A stretch of DNA of 64,000 nt from Saccharibacillus alkalitolerans (GCF_011090185.1 NZ_JAAFGS010000001.1:124001-188000); one strand, 5' to 3'; counted from the stretch's first letter, positions 8,595 to 17,198 are shown. Program-made: numbers and translations. The notes: a model not told the origin generated them from the letters alone.

Positions 8595-8906
8595 ATGTTC
8601 GCTTACCAGATCAACAGAAACGAAGACGAAGCGGTCGTTATTTTCGAAGGCGACCTTGATATCGAAAGCGGCGAGGTGCTGGAAGAAGACATTCTGCCCG
8701 CCGTTTCGGAATATCCGAATATCCGGCTGAATTTCGGCGAAGTGTATTTCGTCGACTCTTCCGGCATCGGACTGATCATTCGCACGGTCGACGAACTGCG
8801 GGAAAGAGGACGCTCCGTCAAGATCGAGCACGTGCGTCCCGAGGTCATGGAAGTGTTCGAGCTGCTGCAGATTCGCGAAATTCTCGGCGAGGAAGCCTTC
8901 GACTGA
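8595..8906 (+). CDS. STAS domain anti-sigma factor antagonist-like protein
   Basis: This 103-residue protein is a complete STAS domain. The segment VYFVDSSGIGLI holds the serine (S55) equivalent to the phosphorylated serine of SpoIIAA and RsbV. The start at 8595 is chosen for AGGAGGAA 5 bases upstream; a longer frame from 8499 overlaps the fapA-like gene and has no ribosome site. Expected role: switch protein phosphorylated by the ATPase encoded next and dephosphorylated by the PP2C protein encoded first. The regulated partner, usually a sigma factor or other effector, is not in the window. Confidence 0.93.
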   Translation: MFAYQINRNEDEAVVIFEGDLDIESGEVLEEDILPAVSEYPNIRLNFGEVYFVDSSGIGLIIRTVDELRERGRSVKIEHVRPEVMEVFELLQIREILGEEAFD

Positions 8907-8944
8907 GCGATCTCCCGTCCGGCCATTCCATATGAAAGGAACCG

Positions 8945-11107
8945 ATGAGCTTGAATATACCACCGAATGCGGCAAACGGAAAAAAAGCGCCTTATCCGTT
9001 TTGGGCATTGGCCGGGTTTCTTTACGGGGCGATTCTTGCCGTCGGAGCCGGGCAGGTGTCCTGGATGCACATGCTGCCGATTCTGCTGCTGACGCTGCTG
9101 CTCGACCTGTTTCCGATCCGTTTGATCAGCGGAGAAGAGTTCGGTGCCGGCCTGATCGGATTTTTGTCCCTATTGATCGGTTTCGGCCTCTACACGGCGC
9201 TGCTGGGCGTGTTCATCAGCTGTCTGGCCAATGAGTCCAGACAGTGCGGGTTTCGCCCGGCGTCGTTCGATCCCGTTCGCTGGCTGGTCCGCCTCGGTAT
9301 CTATACGCTCAGCACCTGCGGAGCGGCGCTCGCGCTTCAGGGGCTGCATGCCGTATGGACGGACGCCCCGCTTTATGCGCAGGCCGCCGCCGCCGCGCTG
9401 ATGTTCGAAGCGGTGAGACTTCCGCTCGATGCCGGCATGCGCAAGATGCTGTCGGGCAAGGCGCTGCTGTCGGGCGTCCGGGAACGATTGAAGGAAGCGC
9501 TTGTGCCGATTTTGCTGTGCGTCGTTGTCATTCCGCATTTTCTGCGCAACCTGCTGGAAAAAGAAATGTTGGGCGATCTGATTTACACGGGGCTGCTGCT
9601 GTTTTTCATTTTGTATTTCTCGGGTGTGTATATCAGGGAGGTCGCCGGCTGGCGCCGCACATTCGAACGTTTCAGCCTGCTGTTCGAGTCGCGGTTGTCG
9701 CCCGATCTCGAAGGGCACGGCATCCGGACCGGCGTCATTGCCGATCATCTGTTGGAACGGCTGTCTTATCCGCGAAAGAAAAAGCGGGTGTTCATCCAGG
9801 CCGCGATTCAGCACGACATCGGCAAATCGGCGCTGCCCGCTTATTTGTTCACCAAACGGGGTGCCCTCTCATTGTCCGAAGAAGACGAATATCGCTCCCA
9901 CAGCGAGAAAGGCGCGGAGATCGTCCGGACGCTGATCGAAGACGACCGGGCGGCGTTATGGGTCCGGCACCATCATGAATGTTGGGACGGCCGAGGATTT
10001 CCGGCGGGACTGCGCGGAAAAAACATTCCTTACGAATCGCGCATCCTGGCGCTGAGCAGCCGGCTCGATCATCTGCTCAGACGCGAAGGCGACGATCAAG
10101 CGGTATGCGCCTACGTCGCCAAGCTGTCCGGCCGCGAAATCGATCCGGCTCTGGCGGCGCAGGTCGATCTCCATTTCGTGCAGACTGCTCGAGAGCGGCT
10201 GGAGCTTAGAGGATTAGTGTCGGGCCCGCTGCAGGAGAATGGAAACAAGAGGTCTACCCTGCCGGAACAGGCCGAAGAAGCGCGTGCCGTATTGGCCGAA
10301 GAACAAGGCTCCTTTGTCGGCCTGAGCACCATGCTGAAGCTGGGCGCGGACGGCCTGCTGTACGGGTTGGAGCAGCCGGAACTGGAAGCTCCCATCGTAC
10401 GGTTGGCCCGCCGCGCGGAAGCCGATCAAACTTCTTTCTACGAGCTGTTATCCTGCGAGAGCCGAACGTATGAGGCTCATTTTTATCCGGAGAACCGAGA
10501 GGTTCGGATCGCGCTGACGGACATTACGCCGGCACTCGCCTATCGGGAGCGTCTGCGTACGGAGACGCTGAGCGCGTACCGCGAAATCATATCCGCGCTG
10601 TCCGAAGGAAGGGTACGGCTGTGCGAGACGGATGGAGAGCTGCTTGCGCGTCTTGGGGCTCGATTGGACAGCGTAACGGTTGCGGGGAAAGCGGATATCG
10701 GACGCAGCCGCGACTTGGCGGCAAGTTATATGGAGGCGGGCGACCCCAAGCGGCTTATGCAGGTCAAACTGGCGGTATCCGAAGCCGCGACGAATATGCT
10801 CAAGCATGCGTTGGGCGGCGAAGTGACGGTGTTCGCGCGCGAAAACGTGCTGCAAATTTTCGTGCGCGACGAAGGTTCCGGCATCGCGCTGCACGATCTG
10901 CCCAAAACGTTCGTCGTTTCGGGGTACAGCAGCAAGCGTTCGCTCGGACGCGGATTCGGTCTCATGTATGCTTCCACGGATCGGATTTTTCTGTACACCG
11001 ACTCGGACGGCACCCGGCTGCTGCTGGAATTTGACGGAATTTCGGGACGGGCGAACGGGAGCCGCGGCAGAGCTCTTTTTGAGTCGTCATCGCAAATTCC
11101 GTCCTAG
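8945..11107 (+). CDS. Membrane protein with HD-GYP-like domain fused to RsbT/RsbW-type serine kinase ATPase
   Basis: This 720-residue protein has about six to seven transmembrane helices (residues 16-230). An HD-GYP-like domain spans about 250-385 (H258, H290-D291 in QHDIGK, HHHE at 342-345, DGRGFP at 348-353 in place of DGxGYP). A middle region (about 440-545) resembles a PAS-like sensor. A C-terminal GHKL/HATPase domain (about 585-700) has N-box EAATNMLKHA, DEGSGI and LGRGFGLMYA. The ATPase most resembles RsbT/RsbW serine kinases. HD-GYP domains often hydrolyse c-di-GMP. A plausible reading is a membrane sensor that couples a nucleotide or other signal to phosphorylation of the STAS protein encoded just upstream. 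AAAGGA lies 4 bases before the ATG. Confidence 0.88.
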   Translation: MSLNIPPNAANGKKAPYPFWALAGFLYGAILAVGAGQVSWMHMLPILLLTLLLDLFPIRLISGEEFGAGLIGFLSLLIGFGLYTALLGVFISCLANESRQCGFRPASFDPVRWLVRLGIYTLSTCGAALALQGLHAVWTDAPLYAQAAAAALMFEAVRLPLDAGMRKMLSGKALLSGVRERLKEALVPILLCVVVIPHFLRNLLEKEMLGDLIYTGLLLFFILYFSGVYIREVAGWRRTFERFSLLFESRLSPDLEGHGIRTGVIADHLLERLSYPRKKKRVFIQAAIQHDIGKSALPAYLFTKRGALSLSEEDEYRSHSEKGAEIVRTLIEDDRAALWVRHHHECWDGRGFPAGLRGKNIPYESRILALSSRLDHLLRREGDDQAVCAYVAKLSGREIDPALAAQVDLHFVQTARERLELRGLVSGPLQENGNKRSTLPEQAEEARAVLAEEQGSFVGLSTMLKLGADGLLYGLEQPELEAPIVRLARRAEADQTSFYELLSCESRTYEAHFYPENREVRIALTDITPALAYRERLRTETLSAYREIISALSEGRVRLCETDGELLARLGARLDSVTVAGKADIGRSRDLAASYMEAGDPKRLMQVKLAVSEAATNMLKHALGGEVTVFARENVLQIFVRDEGSGIALHDLPKTFVVSGYSSKRSLGRGFGLMYASTDRIFLYTDSDGTRLLLEFDGISGRANGSRGRALFESSSQIPS

Positions 11108-11150
11108 CCTAACTGTACATGTGCAGGAAGACGAAAAAGAAAACATCGGA

Positions 11151-11177
11151 AAGAGCGAGTCGGGGCTCGTTCTTTTT
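11151..11177 (+). terminator. Terminator of the signalling operon
   Basis: Stem agagcgag/ctcgttct (with one G-T pair) around 11152-11171 is followed by six T at 11172-11177, 44 bases after the stop codon. Confidence 0.75.
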
Positions 11178-11467
11178 TATTGTGCGTCAAAGATGGCGTC
11201 TGCAATCTTCGACTTCAAATGAAGCAAAAATTAAAAATCAATATATGAAAAATTCGAAATAAAAAACCTGACTAAACCGAAAAAACAAACGAAGTTGAAG
11301 GGTTTTGGAATTTCATAAACGTTTTCGTTAATATTATTGCCTGAAAATGAAGAATGGCTATTCAATCCCTGCCTTTTTCGTCGATATACTTATTTGTCTG
11401 TTTAAATAGACGGGTCAGGTCTGTAAACAGCCGTGTATTTATCAATCAAGCGAGGGGATCGATTTTT
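11178..11467. other. AT-rich intergenic region before the chemoreceptor
   Basis: About 290 bases, much richer in A and T than the surroundings. It should carry the promoter of the chemoreceptor gene, but I see no clear sigma-A or sigma-D pair. The frame upstream of 11468 is open from 11354 but reads as non-coding. Confidence 0.5.
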
Positions 11468-13495
11468 TTGAGAAAAAGAGAGAGAAATAAAAGAAACCGC
11501 AGCTTTTCGCTGAGAAACATGTCTATCCGGTTTCGACTGATCGCTTCTTTTGTCGCGGTTCTGCTTATTCCTAGCGTACTGATCGGATACTTCGCTTACG
11601 GCGAAGCCGCGCGCACGGTAGAAGATCAAGTGATTCGGAAAGCGGACAGCAGCGTCGAGCTGTTGAACGCGGCGATCGAGCAATTCGTTCAGGCCAAAGA
11701 GCAGGAAGTGAATCTGTTGGCCAACTCGGTGGAACTCGGCTCCGTGAACGCTCCCTCGGGACAAAACCTGGGTATCAGCGCGCAGGTATCGCGAGAACTG
11801 GATTTATACAAAGAGGCACATCCGGAAGCGGAACTGGCTTATATCGGCACGGAAAGCGGCCTGTATATCAATTCGCCTTCCAGCATGAAAAATACGGCGG
11901 ACTTCGATGCCAGAACCCGTCCTTGGTATGCCGCGGCCTTAGAGGCCAAAGACAAGATAACCGTCAGTCCCGTTTACGTATCGAGCGCTTCCGGCAACTT
12001 GGTCGTCACTTTCTCGAAAGCGACGAGCGACGGACGCGGCGTGGCGGCCGTCGACGTGGCGCTGAACCAGATCGAAGAGATTGCCAAAAACGTCAAAATC
12101 GGCGAAAAAGGCTATGTTTACATTTTGGACGGCGAGAAGAAGTATGTTTATCACCCGACACAAAAAGCCGGCAGCAAAGCGCCCGACGCTTACTATTACG
12201 ATCAAGTCTATACCGCGGACTCGGGCCAATTTCGGTACGAGTACGAAGGTTCGCAGAAGCAGCTTGTGTTCGCGACGAACGAATTGACAGGCTGGAAAAT
12301 CGCCGGAACCCTGTATACGTCGGAATTCGGAGAAGCCGCTTCGGGCGTGCTGAATACGACCCTGATCGTTATCATTGTCGCTCTTTTCGGAGGGACGGCA
12401 GTTGCCTTCCCGGTCATCCGTTCCATTCTCGTTCCGCTGCGCTCGCTCAACAAAACGACGGCGGTAATCGGAAGCGGGGACCTGACGCAAAAGGTGGAGT
12501 ATACGGGAAGCAACGAACTGGGGCAGCTTGGCCAAAGCTTTAACCGCATGGTCGATTCGCTTCGCGAAGTAATCGTCAGCGTCACGGATACGACCAACCA
12601 GTTGGCGGCTTCCTCGGAAGAGCTGGCCGCGAGCTCGGAGCAGACGACTCGGGCGACCGAACAGATTGCCGGCTACGCCCAGGATATGGCCGAAGGAGCG
12701 GATGCCCAGAGCCTCCAGGCGAGATCGTCGAGCGAAGCCGGACGGGCCACCGCTTCCGGCGTCGAGGAGATCGCGGCGAGCGCGCAGGCGGTATACGCGA
12801 CCGCGGCCGATACGTCGGTCAAATCCGAGGAAGGCGGGCGTTCGGTCGGAACCGCGATCGAGCAGATGAACTCCATTTCGGATACGGTTACCTCCCTTTC
12901 CCAAGTGGTGCAGGGTCTTGGACAGAGATCCGAACAGATCGGGGATATCATTCGCGTGATCCACGACATCTCCAGCCAGACGAATCTGCTGGCGCTCAAC
13001 GCCGCGATCGAAGCGGCGCGTGCCGGCGAACAGGGCCGAGGCTTCGCGGTCGTGGCGGACGAAGTACGTAAGCTGGCGGAGCAGTCGTCGCAGTCGACCA
13101 AGCAGATCGAAGAGCTAATCGGCGGGATCCAGCAGGACATCGAAGGCGTCGTGCGATCCGTAGATTCGGCAACGCGAGAAGTGGGAGACGGGATCGGCGT
13201 CATTACGCAGACGCAGGCAATCTTCGGAGAAATCCGCGAATCCGTCGTACTGGTTACGGAGCAGATTCAGGACGTGTTCGACCGCTCGCAGGCGATCTCG
13301 CAGGGGACTCAAACGATGATGCAGGCGATCGACGGGATTTCCGGCGTAGCCGACGAAGCTTCCGCCGGTACGCAGACAATCGCCGCCGCCGCGCAGGAAA
13401 CGCTTGCGGCAATGGAAGAAATCAGCTCTTCTTCGACGGCGCTCAGTTCGATGGCCGAGGAGCTGCAGCAGACGGTGGGACGTTTTAAAGTCTAA
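11468..13495 (+). CDS. Methyl-accepting chemotaxis protein with dCache sensor
   Basis: A TTG start at 11468 is chosen because GAGGGG lies 10 bases upstream and the product then begins [20 protein letters not shown], a basic tail before transmembrane helix 1 ([19 protein letters not shown]). It gives 675 residues. An extracytoplasmic dCache domain follows with [17 protein letters not shown] and GVAAVDVAL, the pattern of residues used by amino-acid-binding dCache receptors (inference). Then come transmembrane helix 2 ([18 protein letters not shown]), a HAMP domain and a signalling domain with the conserved hairpin tip ([20 protein letters not shown]). It senses an extracellular ligand and controls CheA. 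Followed by a strong terminator. Confidence 0.95.
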   Translation: MRKRERNKRNRSFSLRNMSIRFRLIASFVAVLLIPSVLIGYFAYGEAARTVEDQVIRKADSSVELLNAAIEQFVQAKEQEVNLLANSVELGSVNAPSGQNLGISAQVSRELDLYKEAHPEAELAYIGTESGLYINSPSSMKNTADFDARTRPWYAAALEAKDKITVSPVYVSSASGNLVVTFSKATSDGRGVAAVDVALNQIEEIAKNVKIGEKGYVYILDGEKKYVYHPTQKAGSKAPDAYYYDQVYTADSGQFRYEYEGSQKQLVFATNELTGWKIAGTLYTSEFGEAASGVLNTTLIVIIVALFGGTAVAFPVIRSILVPLRSLNKTTAVIGSGDLTQKVEYTGSNELGQLGQSFNRMVDSLREVIVSVTDTTNQLAASSEELAASSEQTTRATEQIAGYAQDMAEGADAQSLQARSSSEAGRATASGVEEIAASAQAVYATAADTSVKSEEGGRSVGTAIEQMNSISDTVTSLSQVVQGLGQRSEQIGDIIRVIHDISSQTNLLALNAAIEAARAGEQGRGFAVVADEVRKLAEQSSQSTKQIEELIGGIQQDIEGVVRSVDSATREVGDGIGVITQTQAIFGEIRESVVLVTEQIQDVFDRSQAISQGTQTMMQAIDGISGVADEASAGTQTIAAAAQETLAAMEEISSSSTALSSMAEELQQTVGRFKV

Positions 13496-13530
13496 ACGTC
13501 CTCCGGCGTTGCGCCAATAAAAAGCATAAA

Positions 13531-13560
13531 AAAATCGCGGTCCGCATGGACCGCGATTTT
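13531..13560. terminator. Bidirectional terminator between chemoreceptor and tRNA-Pro
   Basis: Perfect 13-base arms (aaaatcgcggtcc with ggaccgcgatttt) enclose the loop gcat. It ends the chemoreceptor gene rightward and the tRNA gene leftward. Confidence 0.85.
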
Positions 13561-13574
13561 TGTGTTTCTTCGAA

Positions 13575-13648
13575 TCGAGACGACAGGATTCGAACCTGCG
13601 GCCTCTTACTCCCGAAGCAAGCGCTCTACCAAGCTGAGCTACGTCTCG
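13575..13648 (-). tRNA. tRNA-Pro (anticodon CGG)
   Basis: On the minus strand a complete cloverleaf is seen: acceptor CGAGACG pairing CGTCTCG, D-arm GCTCAGCTTGGTAGAGC, anticodon arm CTTGC-TTCGGGA-GTAAG with anticodon CGG (reads CCG, proline), and T-arm GCAGGTTCGAATCCTGT. The discriminator base is A at 13575 and CCA is not encoded. It stands alone rather than in an rRNA-linked cluster. Confidence 0.95.
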
Positions 13649-13717
13649 AAGAAGTGATTTCTTACAAAAATAGATTATACGCTCGAGCTAAATTGGTGTC
13701 AATATCTTTTTTTGCGC

Positions 13718-13753
13718 AAAAAAAGACCGGGCTGCCCGTAAAGGCGTCCGGTC
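13718..13753 (-). terminator. Terminator of the GH43-type gene
   Basis: On the minus strand GACCGG (13753-13748) pairs with CCGGTC (13730-13725), with an inner GCC/GGC helix, followed by seven T (13724-13718). It lies 85 bases beyond the stop codon. Confidence 0.7.
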
Positions 13754-13837
13754 GAAAGGAATTTACGCGCGGCTCGCAGCCGTCGATACGGAGGAGATTC
13801 GGGACGAAGCATTCGCCCGGCCAGTCGTGTCCGCGGG

Positions 13838-14809
13838 CTAAACGTTTTCGTTCGCTGCGGCCGGGATCGAGCCTGCGCCGTATCGTGCTTCTATTCGCCC
13901 GTATTCTTTTTCGGTAATGCGCAGCACGGTTCCGTGCTTGAAGCCGTACGGAAAACCGAAGCTTGTGTCCGAGCGAATAAAACGGCCTTCCGCCAGCGAA
14001 TCCGCGATGAACGGAACGTAGCCCTGACCTTCGCCCTGTACGCCGTAAAAGTCCAACATCAGGCACCATCTGCCGTCCGGCAGCCGGAAAGCGGTCGGCG
14101 CTTCGTATACGCCCTGCTGCAGCTTGGCCATTTCTTCATCGAACGCCGGAACGCGCACATAATCGTCTCCGGTGATCGAGCTTCCTTTTTCCAAGATCAG
14201 CGTCTCGGGATTGGCCTCGCTCTTGAGGAAGCGATAGAAGAAGCCGTCTTCTTCGTAGATCGCGGAGTCGATAATGCCGCTGTCGGATTTTCGGCACAGC
14301 AGCTCGGGCGCCGTGAAACGTTCGAAGTCCCGGGTGCGCGAATAATAGATCGCTTTCGGCCCGTAGCCGTTGGAAGCGTGCGAAGACGACCAGTGCACGA
14401 CGTAGTCGCCTTCCCCCGGATCGCGGATAATGTCCGGAGCCCAGAGACAGCCGAAATTCTCGTCGCCGAGTTCGATCAGCCGCTGCGCCGACCAGTTTAC
14501 GAGATCGTCGGATTCCCACAGGGACAGGCATTTGCTGCCGCCCGTTCCGATATTCGCCCAATCCCCTTTATATTTGCCGCGAAAAGAATTGGCCAGGCTG
14601 AGGTCGGTAGCGAGAAGGTAAAACTTGCCTTCGTCGGTGCGAACGATCGTATGATCGCGCACGCCCCGCTCGCCGAGCGTGCTTTCCAATATCGGCTGCC
14701 CGCCGTTTGCCGCTTCCCAGTGAAATCCGTCCCGGCTGAGCGCAAAATAGACCTGCTCGCCGTCCGGCGTCGTTTTTTCCTTGAAATGCACGAAAAGATA
14801 AGCGTCCAA
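13838..14809 (-). CDS. Glycoside hydrolase family 43-type protein
   Basis: This is a cytosolic 323-residue protein. The start is TTG at 14809, supported by AAGGAG 9 bases upstream; no signal peptide is present. Motifs of a GH43/GH32-fold five-bladed propeller are visible: MDAYLFVHFKEK, VYFALSRDGFHWEA, GVRDHTIVRTDEGKFYLLAT, CLWAPDIIRD, YVVHWSSSHA, DSAIYEEDGFFYRF and VYEAPTAFRLPDGRW. The usual RDP and WAPE read RDH and WAPD here. GH43 enzymes trim arabinose or xylose from plant oligosaccharides. It is divergent from an AraC gene (14932) and near a sugar ABC operon, which supports a role on imported sugars. Exact activity unknown. Confidence 0.85.
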   Translation of the reverse strand: MDAYLFVHFKEKTTPDGEQVYFALSRDGFHWEAANGGQPILESTLGERGVRDHTIVRTDEGKFYLLATDLSLANSFRGKYKGDWANIGTGGSKCLSLWESDDLVNWSAQRLIELGDENFGCLWAPDIIRDPGEGDYVVHWSSSHASNGYGPKAIYYSRTRDFERFTAPELLCRKSDSGIIDSAIYEEDGFFYRFLKSEANPETLILEKGSSITGDDYVRVPAFDEEMAKLQQGVYEAPTAFRLPDGRWCLMLDFYGVQGEGQGYVPFIADSLAEGRFIRSDTSFGFPYGFKHGTVLRITEKEYGRIEARYGAGSIPAAANENV

Positions 14810-14931
14810 TCCGTTCAGCTCCTTCGGGAAATATCGCTCCCAGTATAGCCGTTTGCCGAAGCGAAGAACAATGAATTATACTGGTTAAAAACTGACGGAT
14901 CGTGCTCGAACGTATAGGGAGGAGGAAGGCG

Positions 14932-15714
14932 ATGATTCGGCTGATCGGCTGCGGATGCCGCTTTGCGCATCGCGAAGGAATCGAGATCGAGCGCCCGCGG
15001 GGCGCGGGGAATTACGCGTTCGTGTTTTTCCGTTCGCGGGCGGAGATCAGGGTGGACGGCCGACTGGAGCAGGCGGAGCCGAATTCGTATATCCTGTTCT
15101 CGCCCAGCGCGCCGCATGCGTACCGGGACCTGGAAAAGCCTTTCGTCAACGACTGGTTTCACTGCGAAGGGGAAGAGTTGGACGAACTGCTCGGGCAGCT
15201 CGATTTTCCGACGGACCGGCTGATCCGGGCCTCCGATCCGTCGCTCGTGCCGCGGCATATGCTCGAACTGCGGCGGGCGGAGCGGGAACTCGGTCCGTAT
15301 CGCGATCGCATCGTCGATTTGGAACTGCGCGGGTTGTTCACGAAACTCGGCAACGCGCTGGCGAGGCGGTCCGTGCCGGCCCGCACCGACCGTTACGCGG
15401 AGATGCTGTCCCGCCTGCGCGGCGAGCTGTACGGTTCGCCGGATGCCCGGGTATCGGTGGAGGAACTGGCGGGCCGGTTGAATTTGAGCAAGTCGTATTT
15501 TCAGCACTTGTACAAAGAACTGTTCGGCTGCTCCGTTCTTACGGATATGATTCGCGGCCGCGTGGAATATGCCCAGTATCTGCTCGGGAGCACGAAGCGT
15601 TCCGTCGGGGAGATCGGCAGATTGTGCGGGTACGACAACGAAACCCATTTCATGCGTCAGTTCAAGCAGTTCGCGGGCATGACGCCGGGCGCTTACAGGA
15701 AGAGCGTAAGGTAA
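14932..15714 (+). CDS. AraC family transcriptional regulator
   Basis: The ATG at 14932 is chosen for GGAGGAGGAAGGCG directly upstream; an in-frame GTG at 14902 has no such site. The protein has 260 residues: a cupin-like N-terminal sensing domain (to about 140) and a C-terminal AraC double helix-turn-helix with LAGRLNLSKSYFQHLYKELF and VGEIGRLCGYDNETHFMRQF, ending in GMTPGAYRK. It is divergent from the GH43-type gene and likely controls it. Confidence 0.92.
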   Translation: MIRLIGCGCRFAHREGIEIERPRGAGNYAFVFFRSRAEIRVDGRLEQAEPNSYILFSPSAPHAYRDLEKPFVNDWFHCEGEELDELLGQLDFPTDRLIRASDPSLVPRHMLELRRAERELGPYRDRIVDLELRGLFTKLGNALARRSVPARTDRYAEMLSRLRGELYGSPDARVSVEELAGRLNLSKSYFQHLYKELFGCSVLTDMIRGRVEYAQYLLGSTKRSVGEIGRLCGYDNETHFMRQFKQFAGMTPGAYRKSVR

Positions 15715-15797
15715 ATTCGGCAGACCGGAAAATAACCGAAGCATCGCCAATCTCCCAAGCAAGAAAGAAAAGGTTTCGCGGCGCGGACAGCTTCCAA

Positions 15798-15826
15798 TTG
15801 CTTCCGGTATGCGCGGCGCGTATAAT
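15798..15826 (+). promoter_or_regulatory. Sigma-A promoter of the LacI gene
   Basis: TTGCTT (15798-15803) and TATAAT (15821-15826) are separated by 17 bases. A palindromic operator starts 12 bases after the -10, so transcription should be autoregulated. Confidence 0.7.
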
Positions 15827-15837
15827 CGAAGCCAGAA

Positions 15838-15851
15838 TGAAACCTGTTTCA
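15838..15851. promoter_or_regulatory. Palindromic operator TGAAACCTGTTTCA, probably for the LacI protein
   Basis: The 6-base arms TGAAAC and GTTTCA flank a 2-base centre, right at the expected transcription start of the LacI gene. Near-identical sites occur before the ABC operon (17057 and 17185). Confidence 0.7.
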
Positions 15852-15901
15852 TGAAAACAATCCATCGAGTGGACAAATCCACGGGGAAAGAGGAATAGAA
15901 G

Positions 15902-16975
15902 ATGCGACCGGTAACCGTATACGATATCGCAAGGGAAGCCAATGTTTCGGTAGCTACCGTATCGAGAGTGCTGAACAATACCGCGCCCGTCAAAAAGGAA
16001 ACGAGGGACCGGATCGTCGCGCTGATGAACAAGCATCAATTTCAGCCGAACGCGCTGGCCCGCAGCTTGACGCGCAAGGAGACCGGCATGATCGGATTCA
16101 TTCTGCCCGATATCACGAATCCCTTTTTCCCCGAGGTGCTGTCCGGCTTCGACTCCGAAGCGCGCAGGCTCGGCTATACGTATTTTTTATGCGACACGAT
16201 TTCCACGAACGAAGAGAATCAGAGGCTCTACGATCGCCAGTACGAGCGGGAATCGCAGTATTTGGGACTGCTGATGGAAAAGCAGGTCGACGGCATCGTC
16301 ATGATCGGCGGCCGCGTCGATTTGGCCAAACCCGACCCCGAGCTGGCGAGGGAAGTGGAGGAGCTCGCCAAGCGGGTCCCCATCGTGCTGCTCAACGGAA
16401 GTCTGCCGAAAACGAAGCTGAACCGGGTGTCCGCCGACCAGAAGCTGGGCGCGCAGCTTGCCGTGCAGCATTTGATCGGTTTGGGGCACCGGGATATCGC
16501 CTTGATCGGCGGCTACGCGAAGATGAGCAATACCCAGCAGCGGCTGTCCGGATTCCGTTCGGCGATGAAGGACGCGGGACTCGCGGTACGCAGGGAATGG
16601 ACGCTGACCGAAGGATTTTCCGTGGAAAAAGGGCAGGAATTCGCCGCCCGGCTGCTGAATATGAAGCGCCGCCCGACGGCCATGTTCTGCTTGAACGACC
16701 TGCTGGCGATCGGAGCGCTGAAGGCGGCGCACCGCGCGGGCATCGCCGTGCCGGAAGAGCTGTCGATCGTCGGTTACGACGATATTCCGCAGGCCACCTA
16801 CAGTATTCCCGAGCTGACGACCGTCTCGCTCAAATCGCAGGAAATCGGCCGCCAAGCCGCGAAAACGCTCGATAAAATGATCGCCGGAAAAAAAGTTCCG
16901 GCGCTTCAATCAATCGTCCCGGAGCTGATCGTACGGGAAACGACCGCGCCGCCCCCGGATGTTCCGGGGGCTTGA
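15902..16975 (+). CDS. LacI family transcriptional regulator
   Basis: This 357-residue repressor has a classical LacI helix-turn-helix at residues 3-30 (TVYDIAREANVSVATVSRVL) with hinge helix NALARSL. A periplasmic-binding-protein-like ligand domain follows (about 60-345), with MIGFILPDITNPFFPEVLSG, VSADQKLGAQLAVQHLIGLG, MFCLNDLLAIGALKAAHRAG and IVGYDDIPQATYSIPELTTV. The gene lies upstream of, and in line with, the ABC sugar operon. Matching palindromes sit at its own start and before the operon. Expected role: sugar-responsive repressor of both. Its terminator hairpin overlaps the stop codon. Confidence 0.95.
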   Translation: MRPVTVYDIAREANVSVATVSRVLNNTAPVKKETRDRIVALMNKHQFQPNALARSLTRKETGMIGFILPDITNPFFPEVLSGFDSEARRLGYTYFLCDTISTNEENQRLYDRQYERESQYLGLLMEKQVDGIVMIGGRVDLAKPDPELAREVEELAKRVPIVLLNGSLPKTKLNRVSADQKLGAQLAVQHLIGLGHRDIALIGGYAKMSNTQQRLSGFRSAMKDAGLAVRREWTLTEGFSVEKGQEFAARLLNMKRRPTAMFCLNDLLAIGALKAAHRAGIAVPEELSIVGYDDIPQATYSIPELTTVSLKSQEIGRQAAKTLDKMIAGKKVPALQSIVPELIVRETTAPPPDVPGA

Positions 16976-16981
16976 TTTTTT
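16951..16981 (+). terminator. Terminator overlapping the LacI stop codon
   Basis: The stem gcccccgga/tccgggggc (16951-16959 with 16963-16971) encodes the last residues of the LacI protein. The TGA stop (16973-16975) lies between the stem and the T run (16976-16981). It should separate the repressor transcript from the ABC operon. Confidence 0.75.
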
Positions 16982-16991
16982 GCGAAAAGGA

Positions 16992-17020
16992 TTGACATCG
17001 CCGGAAACTAGGATTATTCT
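16992..17020 (+). promoter_or_regulatory. Sigma-A promoter of the ABC sugar transport operon
   Basis: TTGACA (16992-16997) and TATTCT (17015-17020) are 17 bases apart. The start lies about 210 bases before the first permease, leaving a long leader with two operator-like sites. Confidence 0.75.
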
Positions 17021-17056
17021 GTTGTCAAAAGAAAGCCCTTACATTTTGTTTGAGAA

Positions 17057-17070
17057 TGAAACGGGTTTCA
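17057..17070. promoter_or_regulatory. Operator TGAAACGGGTTTCA upstream of the ABC operon
   Basis: A palindrome with 6-base arms, 36 bases after the -10 box. It matches the LacI-gene operator at 15838 in 12 of 14 positions. It resembles but does not match the CcpA cre consensus, as the central CG is shifted. A repressor bound here would act as a roadblock. Confidence 0.7.
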
Positions 17071-17184
17071 CTGCAATTCGCCGCAAACCAGGGAACCGCT
17101 CGGGATTATCGCCTAAACTCGTATGATCGGTATGAGAAGCACGCATAAGCCGGGAAAAAGGTTCCCTATTTGTCGCAGTTAAAA

Positions 17185-17198
17185 TGTAATCGGTTTCA
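17185..17198. promoter_or_regulatory. Third, degenerate operator half-palindrome
   Basis: TGTAATCGGTTTCA keeps the right arm GTTTCA of the other two sites, with a degenerate left arm. It lies 41 bases before the first permease start. It could be an auxiliary site for looping. Confidence 0.4.

Noticed and set aside
11316-11335. cre-like sequence (ataaacgttttcgtt) before the chemoreceptor
   Set aside because: It lacks the TG...CA ends of the CcpA site; too weak to call.
17057-17070. CcpA (cre) site before the ABC operon
   Set aside because: The ends fit but the central CG is shifted; identity with the site at the LacI gene makes the local repressor the better reading.
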